From Sodiomyces alkalinus F11 (lineage: Eukaryota > Ascomycota > Sordariomycetes > Glomerellales > Plectosphaerellaceae): a stretch of DNA of 64,000 bases. The notes beneath the pieces were generated by a model. That model had not been told where the DNA came from, did not search any database, and was given only the letters and a program-made list of their open reading frames with translations. How positions within the stretch are numbered: position 1 is the first letter of the stretch; every line of letters starts with the position of its first letter. Where the stretch lies: NCBI RefSeq assembly GCF_003711515.1, contig NW_021167080.1:4769255-4833254 (forward strand), given 5' to 3'. Positions 11,784 to 23,043 of the stretch are shown one piece after another. The position numbers were made by a program, and so were the translations under genes.

Positions 11784-12980
11784 ATGCACAGCACAAGGCC
11801 GCTTCAGGGCATCTTGCCTCGAATCCACCACCCGCTGCCCCTAACCGAGACCCAGTCCCAACGACTGCTCAACGCCCTGAAGACCACATTCCGCTCGAAG
11901 CTCGATAAGGAATACGGCTGGGAGTCCGAAACCACAACGCCGACCGCTCCTCCCATTAGCAATTCCGACCCCTCACCGCCGCCTCGCCCCCAACGGCCAA
12001 CCGACCGACACCTAAATGCCATCCTCTCCAATCCTCTCTTCGCCTACGATCATGCCAAGCCTGCGGCTGTTCCCCCGACAAGAAGGGACCCCATGGACGT
12101 CTTCGACCAGGCAGTCGCCAAGGGCATGATGACCAGGAAAGCCGCCACCGGCTGCCTTGCCGCGAAGCGTCGTCAGATTCTCATGTTCAGCGACGTATGC
12201 CTACAAACCGCCATGGCCGACTCCGGGGCCGGCCGGCGTGTCGTCCAATGGCTACGGACGTCTGGGGAAGAACGCAGCGGCCAGTTCCTCGGCGACAAGG
12301 CCCTGCTGGAGCAGCTCATCCCGTACATGGTGGTAGAAGGGCTGGAAGAGATCGTATGGGGCTGGGCAGACCGGCTGGCCCGGGAGTCCGACCAGCTGGG
12401 CCTCAAAGAATCCCCCAAAGAACCTGCGCACAAGGTCCAGGGCGACCTCCTGTCCATCCTCGTCGGCGCCAAAGCCACCATCATGAAAGATAGGAGTCTG
12501 AACGGCGCCTACCAGGACCTCCTGCGCGCCCACGACACCTGGCGCTGGAAGCAGAACGTCTGGTACATCCTCTTTTCTCCCTGGCGCGCCCTGTCGTGGC
12601 ATTCCACCATGGATGCCTGGGACAGGCCTCCCCCCTCCGAGGTCCTCTTCGACAAGTACCTCGCCCTCGAGCCCCAGACCCCGCGTCTCCGCACCGCTCT
12701 CCGTATTGATCGCCCGCATCTCGACCTCCACCACCCGACTCGTCCGAGCCCTGAACGCGCACTTGGTTTCTTCCGTGACTTCAGCCTGGCATTGAAGCAG
12801 CAGATCCCGCCGCCGAAGTCTTATGGCGGGTTTGCCGACCGTGTTTCCACCATGGGCCTCGATACCGCCAAATACCTGTCTCAATTGGGCCAGGACAAGG
12901 ATGCAGAATGGGTCCTCAACCTCGTCCAGTCGCATTTTCAAAGCGATTCGGGTGACAGTTCCCGGTTACAGATTGGCTGA
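11784..12980 (+). CDS. Conserved fungal protein of unknown function
   Basis: 398 aa, single exon, starting at ATCATGCACAGC after an A/C-rich leader typical of fungal 5' UTRs. I do not recognise the family. The N-terminus is basic and Arg/Pro-rich (HSTRPLQGILPRIHHPLPL), compatible with a mitochondrial presequence but not proof of one. Residues about 45-75 are Pro/Ser/Thr-rich. A helical middle region follows (DPMDVFDQAVAKGMMTRKAATGCL; then ALLEQLIPYMVVEGLEEIVWGWADRL). Tryptophans cluster near WRWKQNVWYILFSPWRALSW. No signal peptide and no clear transmembrane segment. GC content and codon bias match the neighbouring genes, and the opposite strand is broken, so the frame is real. Confidence 0.75.
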   Translation: MHSTRPLQGILPRIHHPLPLTETQSQRLLNALKTTFRSKLDKEYGWESETTTPTAPPISNSDPSPPPRPQRPTDRHLNAILSNPLFAYDHAKPAAVPPTRRDPMDVFDQAVAKGMMTRKAATGCLAAKRRQILMFSDVCLQTAMADSGAGRRVVQWLRTSGEERSGQFLGDKALLEQLIPYMVVEGLEEIVWGWADRLARESDQLGLKESPKEPAHKVQGDLLSILVGAKATIMKDRSLNGAYQDLLRAHDTWRWKQNVWYILFSPWRALSWHSTMDAWDRPPPSEVLFDKYLALEPQTPRLRTALRIDRPHLDLHHPTRPSPERALGFFRDFSLALKQQIPPPKSYGGFADRVSTMGLDTAKYLSQLGQDKDAEWVLNLVQSHFQSDSGDSSRLQIG

Positions 12981-15569
12981 ATCGTTGCCATGCAAGCGAC
13001 CATCCTGCGATTCAATAAACTTCTGTCCCTACAATGGAGGCACACTATCTTGACGGTTCCATGGTGGCTGATATGCCAGCACGTATTGCGCGGCTGGCCA
13101 TGGTTGAAGTGCTCACCATGTCGACCATTCTATCGGTACAGGGAGCCATTACGAGATACCCACGAATATTCTAAACAGTTAAGGAGTTGGCAGTTGGCTC
13201 AACTCATTCATAGGGGCGGTCGTTCCCCTCTCACATATCTTTCGAGTCGCCAATCTATCATCTTAACCTTTCACATTCGTGATACTGCCATGCCCTGTAT
13301 TAAAACACGCCTTCGCATTCTTCCCTCGCCCGCCAAACATCCTCGTGGGGTCTTCGATGCGATCGCGACACTCTGAGACACTCATCTGGTCAGAGACTCT
13401 CAACAATCATGCGAGTCGGGAGCTCCCCATATCGCCGGAGGAGCGCGCCAGATGATTTCTTTCATGGCGGAGGATATGGTTGCTCGGCTCTAGCATGATA
13501 AACGAAAAGCCCCGAAAGGCTTCACCTTCACAACCTCTCGACACCGACCCTAGAGAATATTCGAATGCTGCGAGGGGTCTGTCCCTGGGGTGAGCATTGA
13601 AGCTCCCATTTGTCCTTCGCAGATATAAGATCAGCTGGCGACACAACCGTGGCCCCATGCGGGAGGGCCACCGCCCGATGAACGGGTCCCTCGGGCATCT
13701 TGTGCTCCTGTACCCACTTCCTCCGTCTACGGAGGATGACAATGTACCACAGGCTGCTCTGGGTCACAATGATATCGTCGGAGACAGCTCCGCACATTTC
13801 GAAATTGAACCCCCTTCTCCCTCCGGCGGTCCTCTCCGCCAAAATCACAATTAACCCCCTCTCGGGGTCCCTGGGTTTCTTTTCCCTTTCTTTCTTCTTT
13901 ATCTCCATTTGCCTTTCTTTACTCCCTTACACCGTACGCCGACATTTCGAATTCGCATCTCCCACAGACCCAACGGAACGCCCGTCTGCACACCATAAGG
14001 TCCACGAAAAGGGTATTGTATCATTGGTTCCTTTTCAGGGGAAGAAGAAACAAAACACAAAACAGCATTCACCACTCCGACCGCGGTTTCATTTTTTATT
14101 TCTTCCTTCTTTATCTTCGTGGGCTGAAGGATGCAAAAATCCAAACTGCAACATTCCCATGCAATGCAATGCAATGTGCGGCCCCACGGCCACCCCCCCA
14201 TGGTGTCGACGTACCACTTGAATGATGACTTGACCCAGGGAAGCCAAGCAAGAAACAACTCAGAGCACAGACAACAAAAGAATGGATATATAGGGAGAAG
14301 GGGGGGGGGGTTCCCCTTGCGCCCGCCGGGGAGATGCCACTGCGGGGACTGCAGGTTCTGCATTTCTGTGATATATCGGATAGATCACCAGCGAACCAAT
14401 ACTATGCCCCCCTTACCTTGGATATATCTTATGCCATTACCTGCACCTCGTTACGCGGCTCAATCAACCCCTCTCCCCCTCCCGACCACAACATTGAGTT
14501 TTTTGGCTGTTAAGTGAAACACGCCTGCTGATGATGATATCGCAATGTGACGACGATATCGAGTCCCCCTCCCCCCCCCCCCCTTTTTTCCATTTATTTT
14601 GCTCCCCAACAACCAACTTCCCGGACCCCCTGGTACGGTGAGGAATATGCAGAATGAGGGCAATGGACGGTCGGGCGGAGAGGGCGGGGGGGCGGCCCCT
14701 ATCCAACGATGCATCCTTTCTGTCCTTATCAATTGTGTCTGTCGCATACTCTTATTTAGCAAGGCTAAAGACATAAATATTTGCATGTGCCTGCCCTGGT
14801 GCTGAAAGTGGTTGGGGACTAGGCTGGTGCATAGAATTGCTGCTTTGATTTCGAATTGCGTTGCAGTTGACTTATCGCACAAGAGAGGGTCTGACGACAG
14901 GTTGATGTTCGGTGACATGGCCTGAATGGGTCGGGTATCAGCATGCTGGCATCGCGCTGGCTATGCACTGTCACCTTGGCATAGTAGTAAAATGTCTGGG
15001 AAATTACGAACCGGCTTTCCTTTGTTTTATAATTTGACCGTCTCTGAGACGGTTGGTAGCATAAACGCAAATGCTGGATGGACCTAGATACCGATAACAG
15101 CCAATGGCTTGATAAAGAAGAGAAACACGGGAGTGAACAGGAAAAAGAAGAAAGAAAAAAAAAAACCCCCCCAAGCCCCGAGCCGAGAAACGGCGACGAG
15201 GTCGGGGGAATATTAGAAACATAATCCAGAGGGCCTCCATGCCTATCGCCATCGCCGCGCCGCTGCATCCATTGAATATCGCCCACCGTGACACCCCAAA
15301 ATCCCATTCTGTCTTTCGTGTTAATCATTCAAGCCGTCGTTTCATGCCCTTCGGTTCCACCGAAGTACTCCTTCAATGCTCCAATCTTGCCCCGGTAGAT
15401 AGGGAAGATGTAATCCGTTTCCCTTCATCCTTTTCCCATCGCGTGGGGTGGCGTGGCCGTCATGTCGTCTATCGTCTGTCGAATAAGGTCGGGTCGTGGC
15501 CGTGGAGAACTGGTAGGAGAAAACGTGAAGAGGTAAAAAGTGGTTGAGGACCTTATTGAGGGTTATTTG
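12981..15569. other. Long intergenic region, no gene recognised
   Basis: About 2.6 kb between two gene 3' ends. It contains a polypyrimidine stretch (about 13,855-13,930), a G9-10 run near 14,305, a C run followed by T run near 14,568-14,590 and several short open frames without protein character. Long 3' UTRs or a non-coding transcript are possible; nothing in the sequence proves either. Confidence 0.45.
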
Positions 15570-16607
15570 TTACTTCTTGGGGCTGGGGTGGACATGGATG
15601 ATGATCTTTCCGAAGTTTTTGCCATGGTGACCCTTGAGCTTCTCGTAGGCCTTGGGCACGTCCTCAAACTCGTATGTCGAGTCGATGACGGTCTTGAGCT
15701 TGCCCTCGGCGATCCAGTCGGAAATCTTTTGGAGGTCGTCGTGGTCGTTCTTTACAATGAAGGTGTGGAACTTGCGCTTGCCGCCGCCGAGGAACTTGGG
15801 GAGGAGGAGGGACTGCGAGAGGCGGCGGGCGCCGTCCAAGGTCATGGCGCCGCCTACGTGGACGTACTGGCCCTTGGAGACAAGGAAGGAGTCCGACTCG
15901 GAGTACAGGTCCGGCGGGGAGTTGCCGACATTGTCGACGCAGAGCGTGAAGACCTGACCGCGCTCCTTGAGGACCTTGGTCACGTTGCACGAGGTGTAGT
16001 CGATGGTCTCGTCGGCGCCGAGCTCCTTGCAGAGGGCCTCCTTGTCGGCGGAGCAGGACACGGTGACGTAGCAGCCCATGGCCTTGGCGATCTGGATGCC
16101 GAAGGTGCCTGTGCCGCCCGAGCCGCCGTTGATGAAGATCTTGTCGCCCTTCTTCACGTACGGGCAGATGGTCTGGTAGGCGGTCAGGGCGGCGGTTGGG
16201 GCGCCGGCGGCCACGTCGATGTCGACACTGGGCTGCACGCGGGCGACGTCGTCGTACTCGGCGACGATGTACTCGGCGAGCGAGCCCTCGGAGCCCGAGG
16301 GCTCCAGGCGGCCAAGCACGAGGTCGGCCGGCCTGATATCGCCGATGGCCTTGCCGGTGGCGACGACACGGCCGCAGAAGTCCATGCCGGCCGTCTTGGG
16401 CAGTTGGATCATGGCGTGGGCGAATACGCCGAGCTCTGGAACCTTGTAGTCGGCAGGGTTAATACCGGCGCTAAGAACCTGAATGAAGAGCTGTTCGGCC
16501 TCGAGACCGATGGGGATGCGGGGGAGGTCGTCGACGAGCTTGAGGTTCTTTTCGAAAGGGCCCGGCGTGGCAAACTGCCAAGCCCTCATGGTCTCTTTTG
16601 GCGGCAT
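15570..16607 (-). CDS. Zinc-free MDR oxidoreductase (quinone oxidoreductase / zeta-crystallin-like)
   Basis: 345 aa, single exon; the ATG at 16,607 has a purine at -3 and starts the domain (MRAWQFATPG). Medium-chain dehydrogenase/reductase fold using NADPH to reduce quinones, enones or related carbonyls in the cytosol or mitochondria. The N-terminal catalytic domain has AGINPADYKVPELG and PKTAGMDFCGRV (GHE-type zinc ligands absent, as in quinone reductases); the nucleotide domain has GGSGGTGTFGIQIAK, matching the AxxGxxG-type NADPH motif. The second half has FTLCVDNVGN and ends with DVPKAYEKLKGHHGKNFGKI, the usual MDR terminus. The substrate cannot be named. It is not next to any polyketide synthase, so a trans-enoyl-reductase role is unlikely. 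Confidence 0.9.
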   Translation of the reverse strand: MPPKETMRAWQFATPGPFEKNLKLVDDLPRIPIGLEAEQLFIQVLSAGINPADYKVPELGVFAHAMIQLPKTAGMDFCGRVVATGKAIGDIRPADLVLGRLEPSGSEGSLAEYIVAEYDDVARVQPSVDIDVAAGAPTAALTAYQTICPYVKKGDKIFINGGSGGTGTFGIQIAKAMGCYVTVSCSADKEALCKELGADETIDYTSCNVTKVLKERGQVFTLCVDNVGNSPPDLYSESDSFLVSKGQYVHVGGAMTLDGARRLSQSLLLPKFLGGGKRKFHTFIVKNDHDDLQKISDWIAEGKLKTVIDSTYEFEDVPKAYEKLKGHHGKNFGKIIIHVHPSPKK

Positions 16608-16892
16608 GTTGATGGAATTTCGTTTTTGGCTGTGATTTGTGTGAGAAGGGGGGGTATCAGAGAGGGCGAAAAAGGGGACAGGTAAGAAAGAGGAAGCTGA
16701 GAGGTCGTTTTGCTGTCTTGATGGGAGGGATTTCTTGTGTTGTTTTGCTTTTATGTTGTCAAGGCGATCAGAAGGGAGAGAAGGACCCTTCTTAAGGGAA
16801 TGAACCGGGCGCCAGAGGGTTCTTATGCTCGCAGAGGGGGGGCACGCCCTAATGGCCGTTGGCTGGCTTGTACGTCGTAGCTTGACAACAGC

Positions 16893-16914
16893 AAAAAAAA
16901 AAAAAAAAAAAAAA
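16893..16914 (+). repeat. Poly(A) tract, 22 bases
   Basis: Uninterrupted run of 22 adenines upstream of the MDR oxidoreductase gene. Confidence 0.95.
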
Positions 16915-18384
16915 CCTGGATGGAACTGCTGCCGTGTGCGTCACTCGCGCCGGTGACAAGAACAAAAGAGGGAGAGACTAAGGCAGGTCCGATGGATGAA
17001 GGTACTTACTGCCTTGCGATGAAACAAAAACAGCTGTAGAGGGTGGAGCAAACACCGGGAAGAGGGGGTGCAAAAGAATTACACGTGTATATGATGGGTT
17101 GCAGCTGGTCAGGCGTCTAAACTGAGGGGGGCGCTAGTGCTAAGTTGAGTACCTTGACGAATAGGTAAGACGGGAAATGGTGGTGGCTGTACAATGTTCT
17201 TGTCGTCGGCAGTGGCAACTCTTTGGCAAATTTCTCGAGTCTGAGTTGCTAGGTTTTGAAATCCAAGTCTCGGCACGACCTAATTGCTGCTGTGAATAGC
17301 ATGATGGGCTGATGAAGTGATGAATTTGATTCAATGGGTTAAAATGGTTATACCTACGTGTACATCGTGAAAAAGCGCAAAGTAAGTGGTCTGAGGTCAT
17401 TCGTGCGATTGTATTGTCCGAAGTACTTGTAAAAACCGTACGATCCAGGTTCTCTGAAAAATGGCCAAGCGTTGTACGCAGCTCAGAGTACTTCGTTCGC
17501 GACTTCCTTTGCACAAAAAGTCATCAGGCAAGGCCAAGGCCACATTGATGGGCCGGTGATGGTCGTGCTGCGGTGTCACGTTTTCAAAATCCGGCTCGAA
17601 GGGTCGCACACAGATTGGATTGCTGAGTGATTAACGAGGAATAGGCAAACCGACCCTCAGACTTAGGTCACGTCGTGGCCGTCAGAACTTAATCGAATTA
17701 ACGTAGAGTTCCAGGTTATTAACAGGGGAGGCCAATAGTTCCATAGCATTGCATTATTGTAGAGCACAAAGTCAAACAGGACGAGCGACGAACGAGAGAA
17801 AAGGGACTCGGAGAGATAGAAGTGGGGAGCGGGGAGAGTACTGTGCGTAGCTGGACAGTAGGGGGTCCATAATGGGCGGCCTCCCGGGAGAGGGTTAAGC
17901 AACGCAGGTACGGAGCACCTAGGTACCTATTATCCTGCTATCCCTCTGAATCCTGACGAAGAAGTAACGAGGAGTAATGAGGGGGGCAAAGGGAGTACCT
18001 TAGTCACTCTAGCGCCCATGCGTTCCTGGGTACTAAACTGTCCCGAAATGCCTACCGAGACAACCATACCTTAGTAACGAGGTGGAAAAGCCGTCCCTGG
18101 CTCTTATGGCTCCGAGGCTGTTTTCTTTGGCCCCCCGGTTGATTTCGAAGGGAGGGGCAGGACAGACCAAGGATAAGAGCGGGCAAGCGCGATTCGATGG
18201 GTGGTGGGGTAACAAGGTATCGTCAAGAGGGGTCAAGTGAGGGGTAGGCGCGGTGGTCCGGGGGTCAATTGAGGGGTAAGTCGATTCGACTCACCACTAT
18301 CCGATACCATTCAAGCATTACCACGCACCACGACACATCGAGCAATATTACCCCTTTTCTTTTTTCATTCGTCGATAAATTAGC

Positions 18385-18388
<4 letters not shown>

Positions 18389-18420
<32 letters not shown>
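18389..18420 (+). repeat. (CT)16 microsatellite
   Basis: Sixteen perfect CT units, seen directly. Confidence 0.95.
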
Positions 18421-18421
<1 letters not shown>

Positions 18422-20715
18422 AAACAAAATACCAAACATCTCGGTAGTTATCACACGTATACCGAGTTTTAGCCTCACGAATTCAGCCAGACCCTACGTC
18501 ACCCCGCATTCCACCCTCGGCTTAGAACGGTAATAGGAGACATGAAAGGTACAGTGAGCCAGCCCCATGCTCAAGTCTCGTGGACATTCGATTTTTTCGC
18601 GCCTGTCCGTGCTCTTTAATATATTGGACCAGAAACTTTGCTTGCCAAGAGCTTATGTCGGGCCTCGAGCCTCGTATATATGTACGTCTGTAGACTACGG
18701 TAGTCTAGCCTTTATTAACCACCGTGCCTTAACCGATATTTGCCGCGTCTAACAAAGAAAAATCGGTGTTTGGCCTCTATAAGGTAGGTACCTAGGTAGT
18801 CATGAATGGATTCAACAGGCCCGTGCCTTCTGATGCACGATGGCAGTTGAAATTCTATTTTCTTTAAACTTGCCGGTCGAAGTCCGTTCAAGTGTCGGGA
18901 GGATACCGGGGGTCTGCCAACTTGACCCCCCAGGAACCTCTGCGTGGCATCTTTCTGCCAAAACGCCCGTTCCATCTGACCGCCCCTTGGTGATGCTGGC
19001 TACCTAGATCACCAAGCACACCCGCCAAACACCAAACCCACCAAACCTCCGTTCACCTCAGCACCCAGCCACCAAAACCCATCATAGAGAATTGACGCGG
19101 GCGGCGCCTCCGGTTGCTTACACGTGTAGATTTATTGCCAATATTCAGTGCCAAGACACTTTACGTCCTACCGTTGTAGCTGTTAATTAATTCAGCAGGT
19201 AAAGGTACTGGTATCACGCCTCTTCACATCTGTCAGTAGCCTCTGCCTCTGCCTCTGCCTCTGCTACTCATGTCCGAATTCGGTTCATACTCCAATGCTT
19301 TGGGCTGACCCCTCGTAACAACCGCTGGTTGAAATGTCTAACTTATGTGTTGATTTGGCTAGGAAAGTCCATTCGTGTATCAGATGTGCTCCGAGTGTCC
19401 TCGTCGACCCAGCTCCTCTGCCATTTTCCCCCAACATGCATGCCGACGTCTATTCAGGACTTTTCGCGGTCGTTGAATGGGCTTCAAATTTTCATTCAAC
19501 CGAGATGCGGACCGTAACAGCCGTCTTGGACGCTGACGTGGTCTCGGTTTAGCATGGTAGCACGCATGCATCTCGAACCGCCCATGTCACAGACTCACAG
19601 GGCCCGACCGCACTTTTTTTTCTTTTTTCTCTTCCCCGTCACCCTCGCCAATGATGCCTGTTGAGCGGGCGTTCGTTTACCAGCCCCCCTGCTATCTTCC
19701 ATCTTGTCATTCTCCTTTGCCTATCCATCACTTCTATCCCAAAAGATTGAGGCGCCGCATCTTCGGCTCACGGGGACAATAATTAATACGCCCTCGCACT
19801 CTTTCAATGGCCCAAGTGGACCCCGTCTTTTTCGGGATGTCGTTCGCCAATGACAGGAGTTTCTCGTTCGAACTCCTCCAGGACACACGCCTTTATCTGC
19901 TCGAGCCATAGACGGCCTCGAGCGTTTCCTTCGGCACCTCAGCCCTACCAGGAACTTCGCCGTCAACTTTAATCCGGCGATGCCCACTCCTCCTCTCCAG
20001 ACTTTATCGTCGGCTTGTGAACGTCAGCCTGGAGCCGAGAAACCTACAGGCACCGTACGACTAGATCACTTGCGCCGCCCGAAGTTTGCTGGATGTCTGG
20101 CTGCTACTCTGTTCACGTTCGATGCATCAGCTGTTCACTGCCCGGCCATCCACCAGATCTCCTTGCCAGGCCTCTCTTGGTCCAAGAGGCCAAAATGCAG
20201 TCACCTTCCCAAGATGCAGCTTCCTTGGGTTGTCGAGAAACCATTGTTCGGACAAGGTCTGTGCAGCCGCCGCCATTGCTTTGTATGTTCTGCGTCAGGC
20301 CGGGACGGCAGCAAGCGTTTGCGATACGATGTCCGGCCTGCTCCGATGATTCGCCGGTGAACCCCCAGCCCCACCAGTCGGCGCAACCGTCCGATCCTTA
20401 CCGTTCTTCGCTCCGAGTCGGCTCATGGTCAACTGGGCGGAGTTCGTCGCCCCACAGGGGCTCACCCTCTCGCAAAAGAAAACTTGGTCACCTGACATGT
20501 CAGGCACGTTACGTCATAGTGGCCAGCGCCACTAACCCTCCCCCCAGGCTCCAGCGCATTTTGCTCTCAGGCTCCTCCTCATCACATGTTCCCATAAGCT
20601 GACGACGAGGTGTCCCCCAATGCCTCTTGAAGCCCCCCTCGCCTCAGAACTTGGCCGCCGTTATCCTTGAGTAACAATGTTACTTCAGTCTTTAGTCTAC
20701 AAGACTACTGCATTA

Positions 20716-20838
20716 GGAAGAAGAAGAAAAGAAGAAGAAAAGAAGAAGAAAAGAAGAAGAAAAGAAGAAGAAAAGAAGAAGAAAAGAAGAAGAAAAGAAG
20801 AAGAAAAGAAGAAAAAAGAAGAAAAAAGAAGAAAAAAG
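20716..20838 (+). repeat. (GAAGAAAA)n purine array
   Basis: About 120 bases of nearly pure purine built from 8-base GAAGAAAA units that decay to GAAAAAA units at the right end. Homopurine/homopyrimidine DNA of this kind can form triplex structures; that is known of such tracts and is not shown here. Open frames across it (Lys/Glu/Arg-rich on one strand, Phe/Ser/Leu-rich on the other) are artefacts. Confidence 0.93.
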
Positions 20839-22497
20839 GCCGACAAGTGCAGAACTCAAGAAGTATTTACATGTCGCATGCAATAACTCGATTACGGAAC
20901 GCAGGAAGACAGCTGCTGAGGGTTCATGCGTCCTATGCCGTCTTGCCACCTCGCCGAACAGGTCAACCGAACAGGTCCAGGTCATAATCACCATGTTGGA
21001 TGCTTACCCGGGATTGTTCCCTCGAGTGACTAGAGCATCCAGAGGCTCCTTCGCCGATGAGAGCCTGTGTTCCGTGCACCTAGGCAATATCTTGTGTTGA
21101 ATAATTAACCAGGCTTCAGGACTCGACACAATGGGCGTTCTGCACACTGAAAGATGAGTCTGGTCGGAGTTATCACCGCACTGCACTGTCCACATAAACC
21201 TGATTCTGCAGGTTGTACAAGTTGACGTTTCTCCTTGGAAAACGCGGAAACCCGGTACCAAAGGTCATTCAAGTCGCAAGGAGTCCAATTTGGCGCAGTA
21301 TCAGTGCAACAAAAGTCCATTTCGGATGGGCCGATGATCGATGTGCCATATTGAGACCAGAAAGTGTCCGCATCGGTTGGACACGGCAGAGTCCTCAGTC
21401 CTACGGCAACGCAACAAGCGTTTTTGATCGTCGCCTTCGGGACCTTATTTACTCTTTAGTGGACATGCTCATTGGCAGACACCAGCGAGCTGTTCAGTTC
21501 ATCCGTGCTGTCTGTCCTCCGCATTCTGGGGTCTCCGGATTTGCGACCTGCCTACCCGATTTGGCCGACAGACACCTGTATATTCGGCGCCATGGCACTA
21601 ATAAACGGCGACTCGGACTCTCGGGTACCTTTGGGGGGGCTCGGCGCCTCTTTTCGTCTCGCTTCGCTTCGCTCCCTCCCCGTGTTTGGTTCGTTTACCC
21701 TCCTATGAGGTCATCTCAACTTTACGGTCTTTACCCGTCGACCAATAATCGACGCAAATGCTCTCGATGTTTTCCCGAGATATGGTAAAGCCTTTGGTGC
21801 CAGACGGCATTTGGAATTTGCTGTCACATCTTAACCGTTTTCGTGCTCTGCCCCTTGACTGATGCATGCCACTTGCAACTCCCCCAAACGTTCTATGCCG
21901 CTTGGCGGCCACTCAGGTGCGTGCATGTCGCCATGAATCAGGATGATGGTCGAGTAACGAACGATATTACTGTTCCGGCTATCATTGAATTGAGATTGGG
22001 TCTTATGGAACTCGATCTCTCCTGGTGAGTTCGGCCTTATTATTAAGGAGTCTTCCCCCCACGGTTCTTCCTTTCTCTTCTCTTCTATTCTGAACTGATT
22101 TCACTGACGGCCACCCAGACCATCCCTGTGACCCTGTCTCTCTACGACTTTGGCCTTGGTCGGCTTTCCAATGCGGGGAATCAGGCGACTTATACCTAAG
22201 CGAGCTGTCACGGCAACGCTCTGCGGCTTTTCGTTCTCGTCCTTGGCTTCGTAGCGCGATCCGCTCACGACGGGACCAAGCGACTAGGCGCCTCTTAGTC
22301 TTGGTGCCCGCACCCGTGGTCGTACGTCGAACGTCGTCGGAGATCAGTTGCTATATCTGGATCGTGATCCCCTTCCATCCAATTGCTCCGTCGGAAGGGA
22401 ACGGGGGGGGAATAAAAAGGAATCTGTCCGCAACTACTTTTTCATCCGTCATCCTCTCGACTCGTCGCCTCGGCGTCGTCACAGTGCTGCCGCACAC

Positions 22498-23043
22498 ATG
22501 GCACAGATTCAGGTGCAGGCGCAGGCGCAGGTCCCAGTTTCGGTCCCGCAAGGTCCCGACGTCAGCCCATCGCCGCGCACCCGCCCACCGTTCCACACCC
22601 GCGTCACGGCCGACCGCCTCCGGGAAGGATTCTGCGTACATCCGCCTCCGATTCCGATGATGGGGAAAATCAAAAAAGGTCGGCGGTCACACTTCAAAGA
22701 GCTCGAGTTGGACGATGAGGACGACGAAGGCGCTCAGAGTGACGAGACTATTGGTTCCCCAACATACACTACCCCTGGTGGCGTCGATGTTGACTCTACT
22801 CCTCCTCCTCCTCCTCCTCCTCCTCACCTGCGACACACGCCAAGCGATTCGGCGGCTCCCAGCTTCCGGACTTCCAACGACACAATCAGGCCTTATGCCA
22901 ACCAGGAATTTGATCACGTTGTCGAACGTTCTTCTTGCCATGGCGCATCCGGCGCCGATATGTTGACTGAAAACGAAAACAACCAAATGCGAAATAACGA
23001 GGTCCACAGCCATTCAACGCCACACAGTCGTCATACTATCTGA
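22498..23043 (+). CDS. Hypothetical low-complexity protein (doubtful)
   Basis: 181 aa if the ATG at 22,498 is used. It begins with Gln/Ala/Val repeats, has a mixed charged block (KIKKGRRSHFKELELDDEDD), a run of eight prolines, and an Asn/His-rich end. No domain, signal peptide or membrane segment. The charged block and the uninterrupted frame favour a real gene, but the 3' half looks like non-coding sequence and no promoter signal is evident. It may also be one exon of a longer gene. Unknown function. Confidence 0.3.
   Translation: MAQIQVQAQAQVPVSVPQGPDVSPSPRTRPPFHTRVTADRLREGFCVHPPPIPMMGKIKKGRRSHFKELELDDEDDEGAQSDETIGSPTYTTPGGVDVDSTPPPPPPPPHLRHTPSDSAAPSFRTSNDTIRPYANQEFDHVVERSSCHGASGADMLTENENNQMRNNEVHSHSTPHSRHTI

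Larger units (their letters stand above)
16608..22497. other. Gene-poor region of about 5.9 kb with simple repeats
   Basis: No gene I can support. Base composition is near that of intergenic DNA and not RIP-mutated (CpA and TpG are common). It contains poly(A) at 16,893-16,914, a CT microsatellite at 18,389-18,420, a CCTCTG tandem near 19,236-19,265 and a long GAA/GAAAA array at 20,716-20,838. Short open frames between 19,300 and 21,800 overlap in several frames and lack protein features. Could host long non-coding RNA or a long regulatory region. Confidence 0.45.

Noticed and set aside
15540..16685. Long frame opposite the MDR oxidoreductase gene
   Set aside because: Val/Leu/Gly/Asp-rich shadow of the GC-rich coding strand.
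20667..20994. Lys/Glu-rich and Phe/Ser-rich frames over the GAA array
   Set aside because: Pure consequence of a simple purine repeat.
21213..21788. Roughly 190-codon frame
   Set aside because: No signal, domain or codon bias; overlapping frames of similar quality on both strands.
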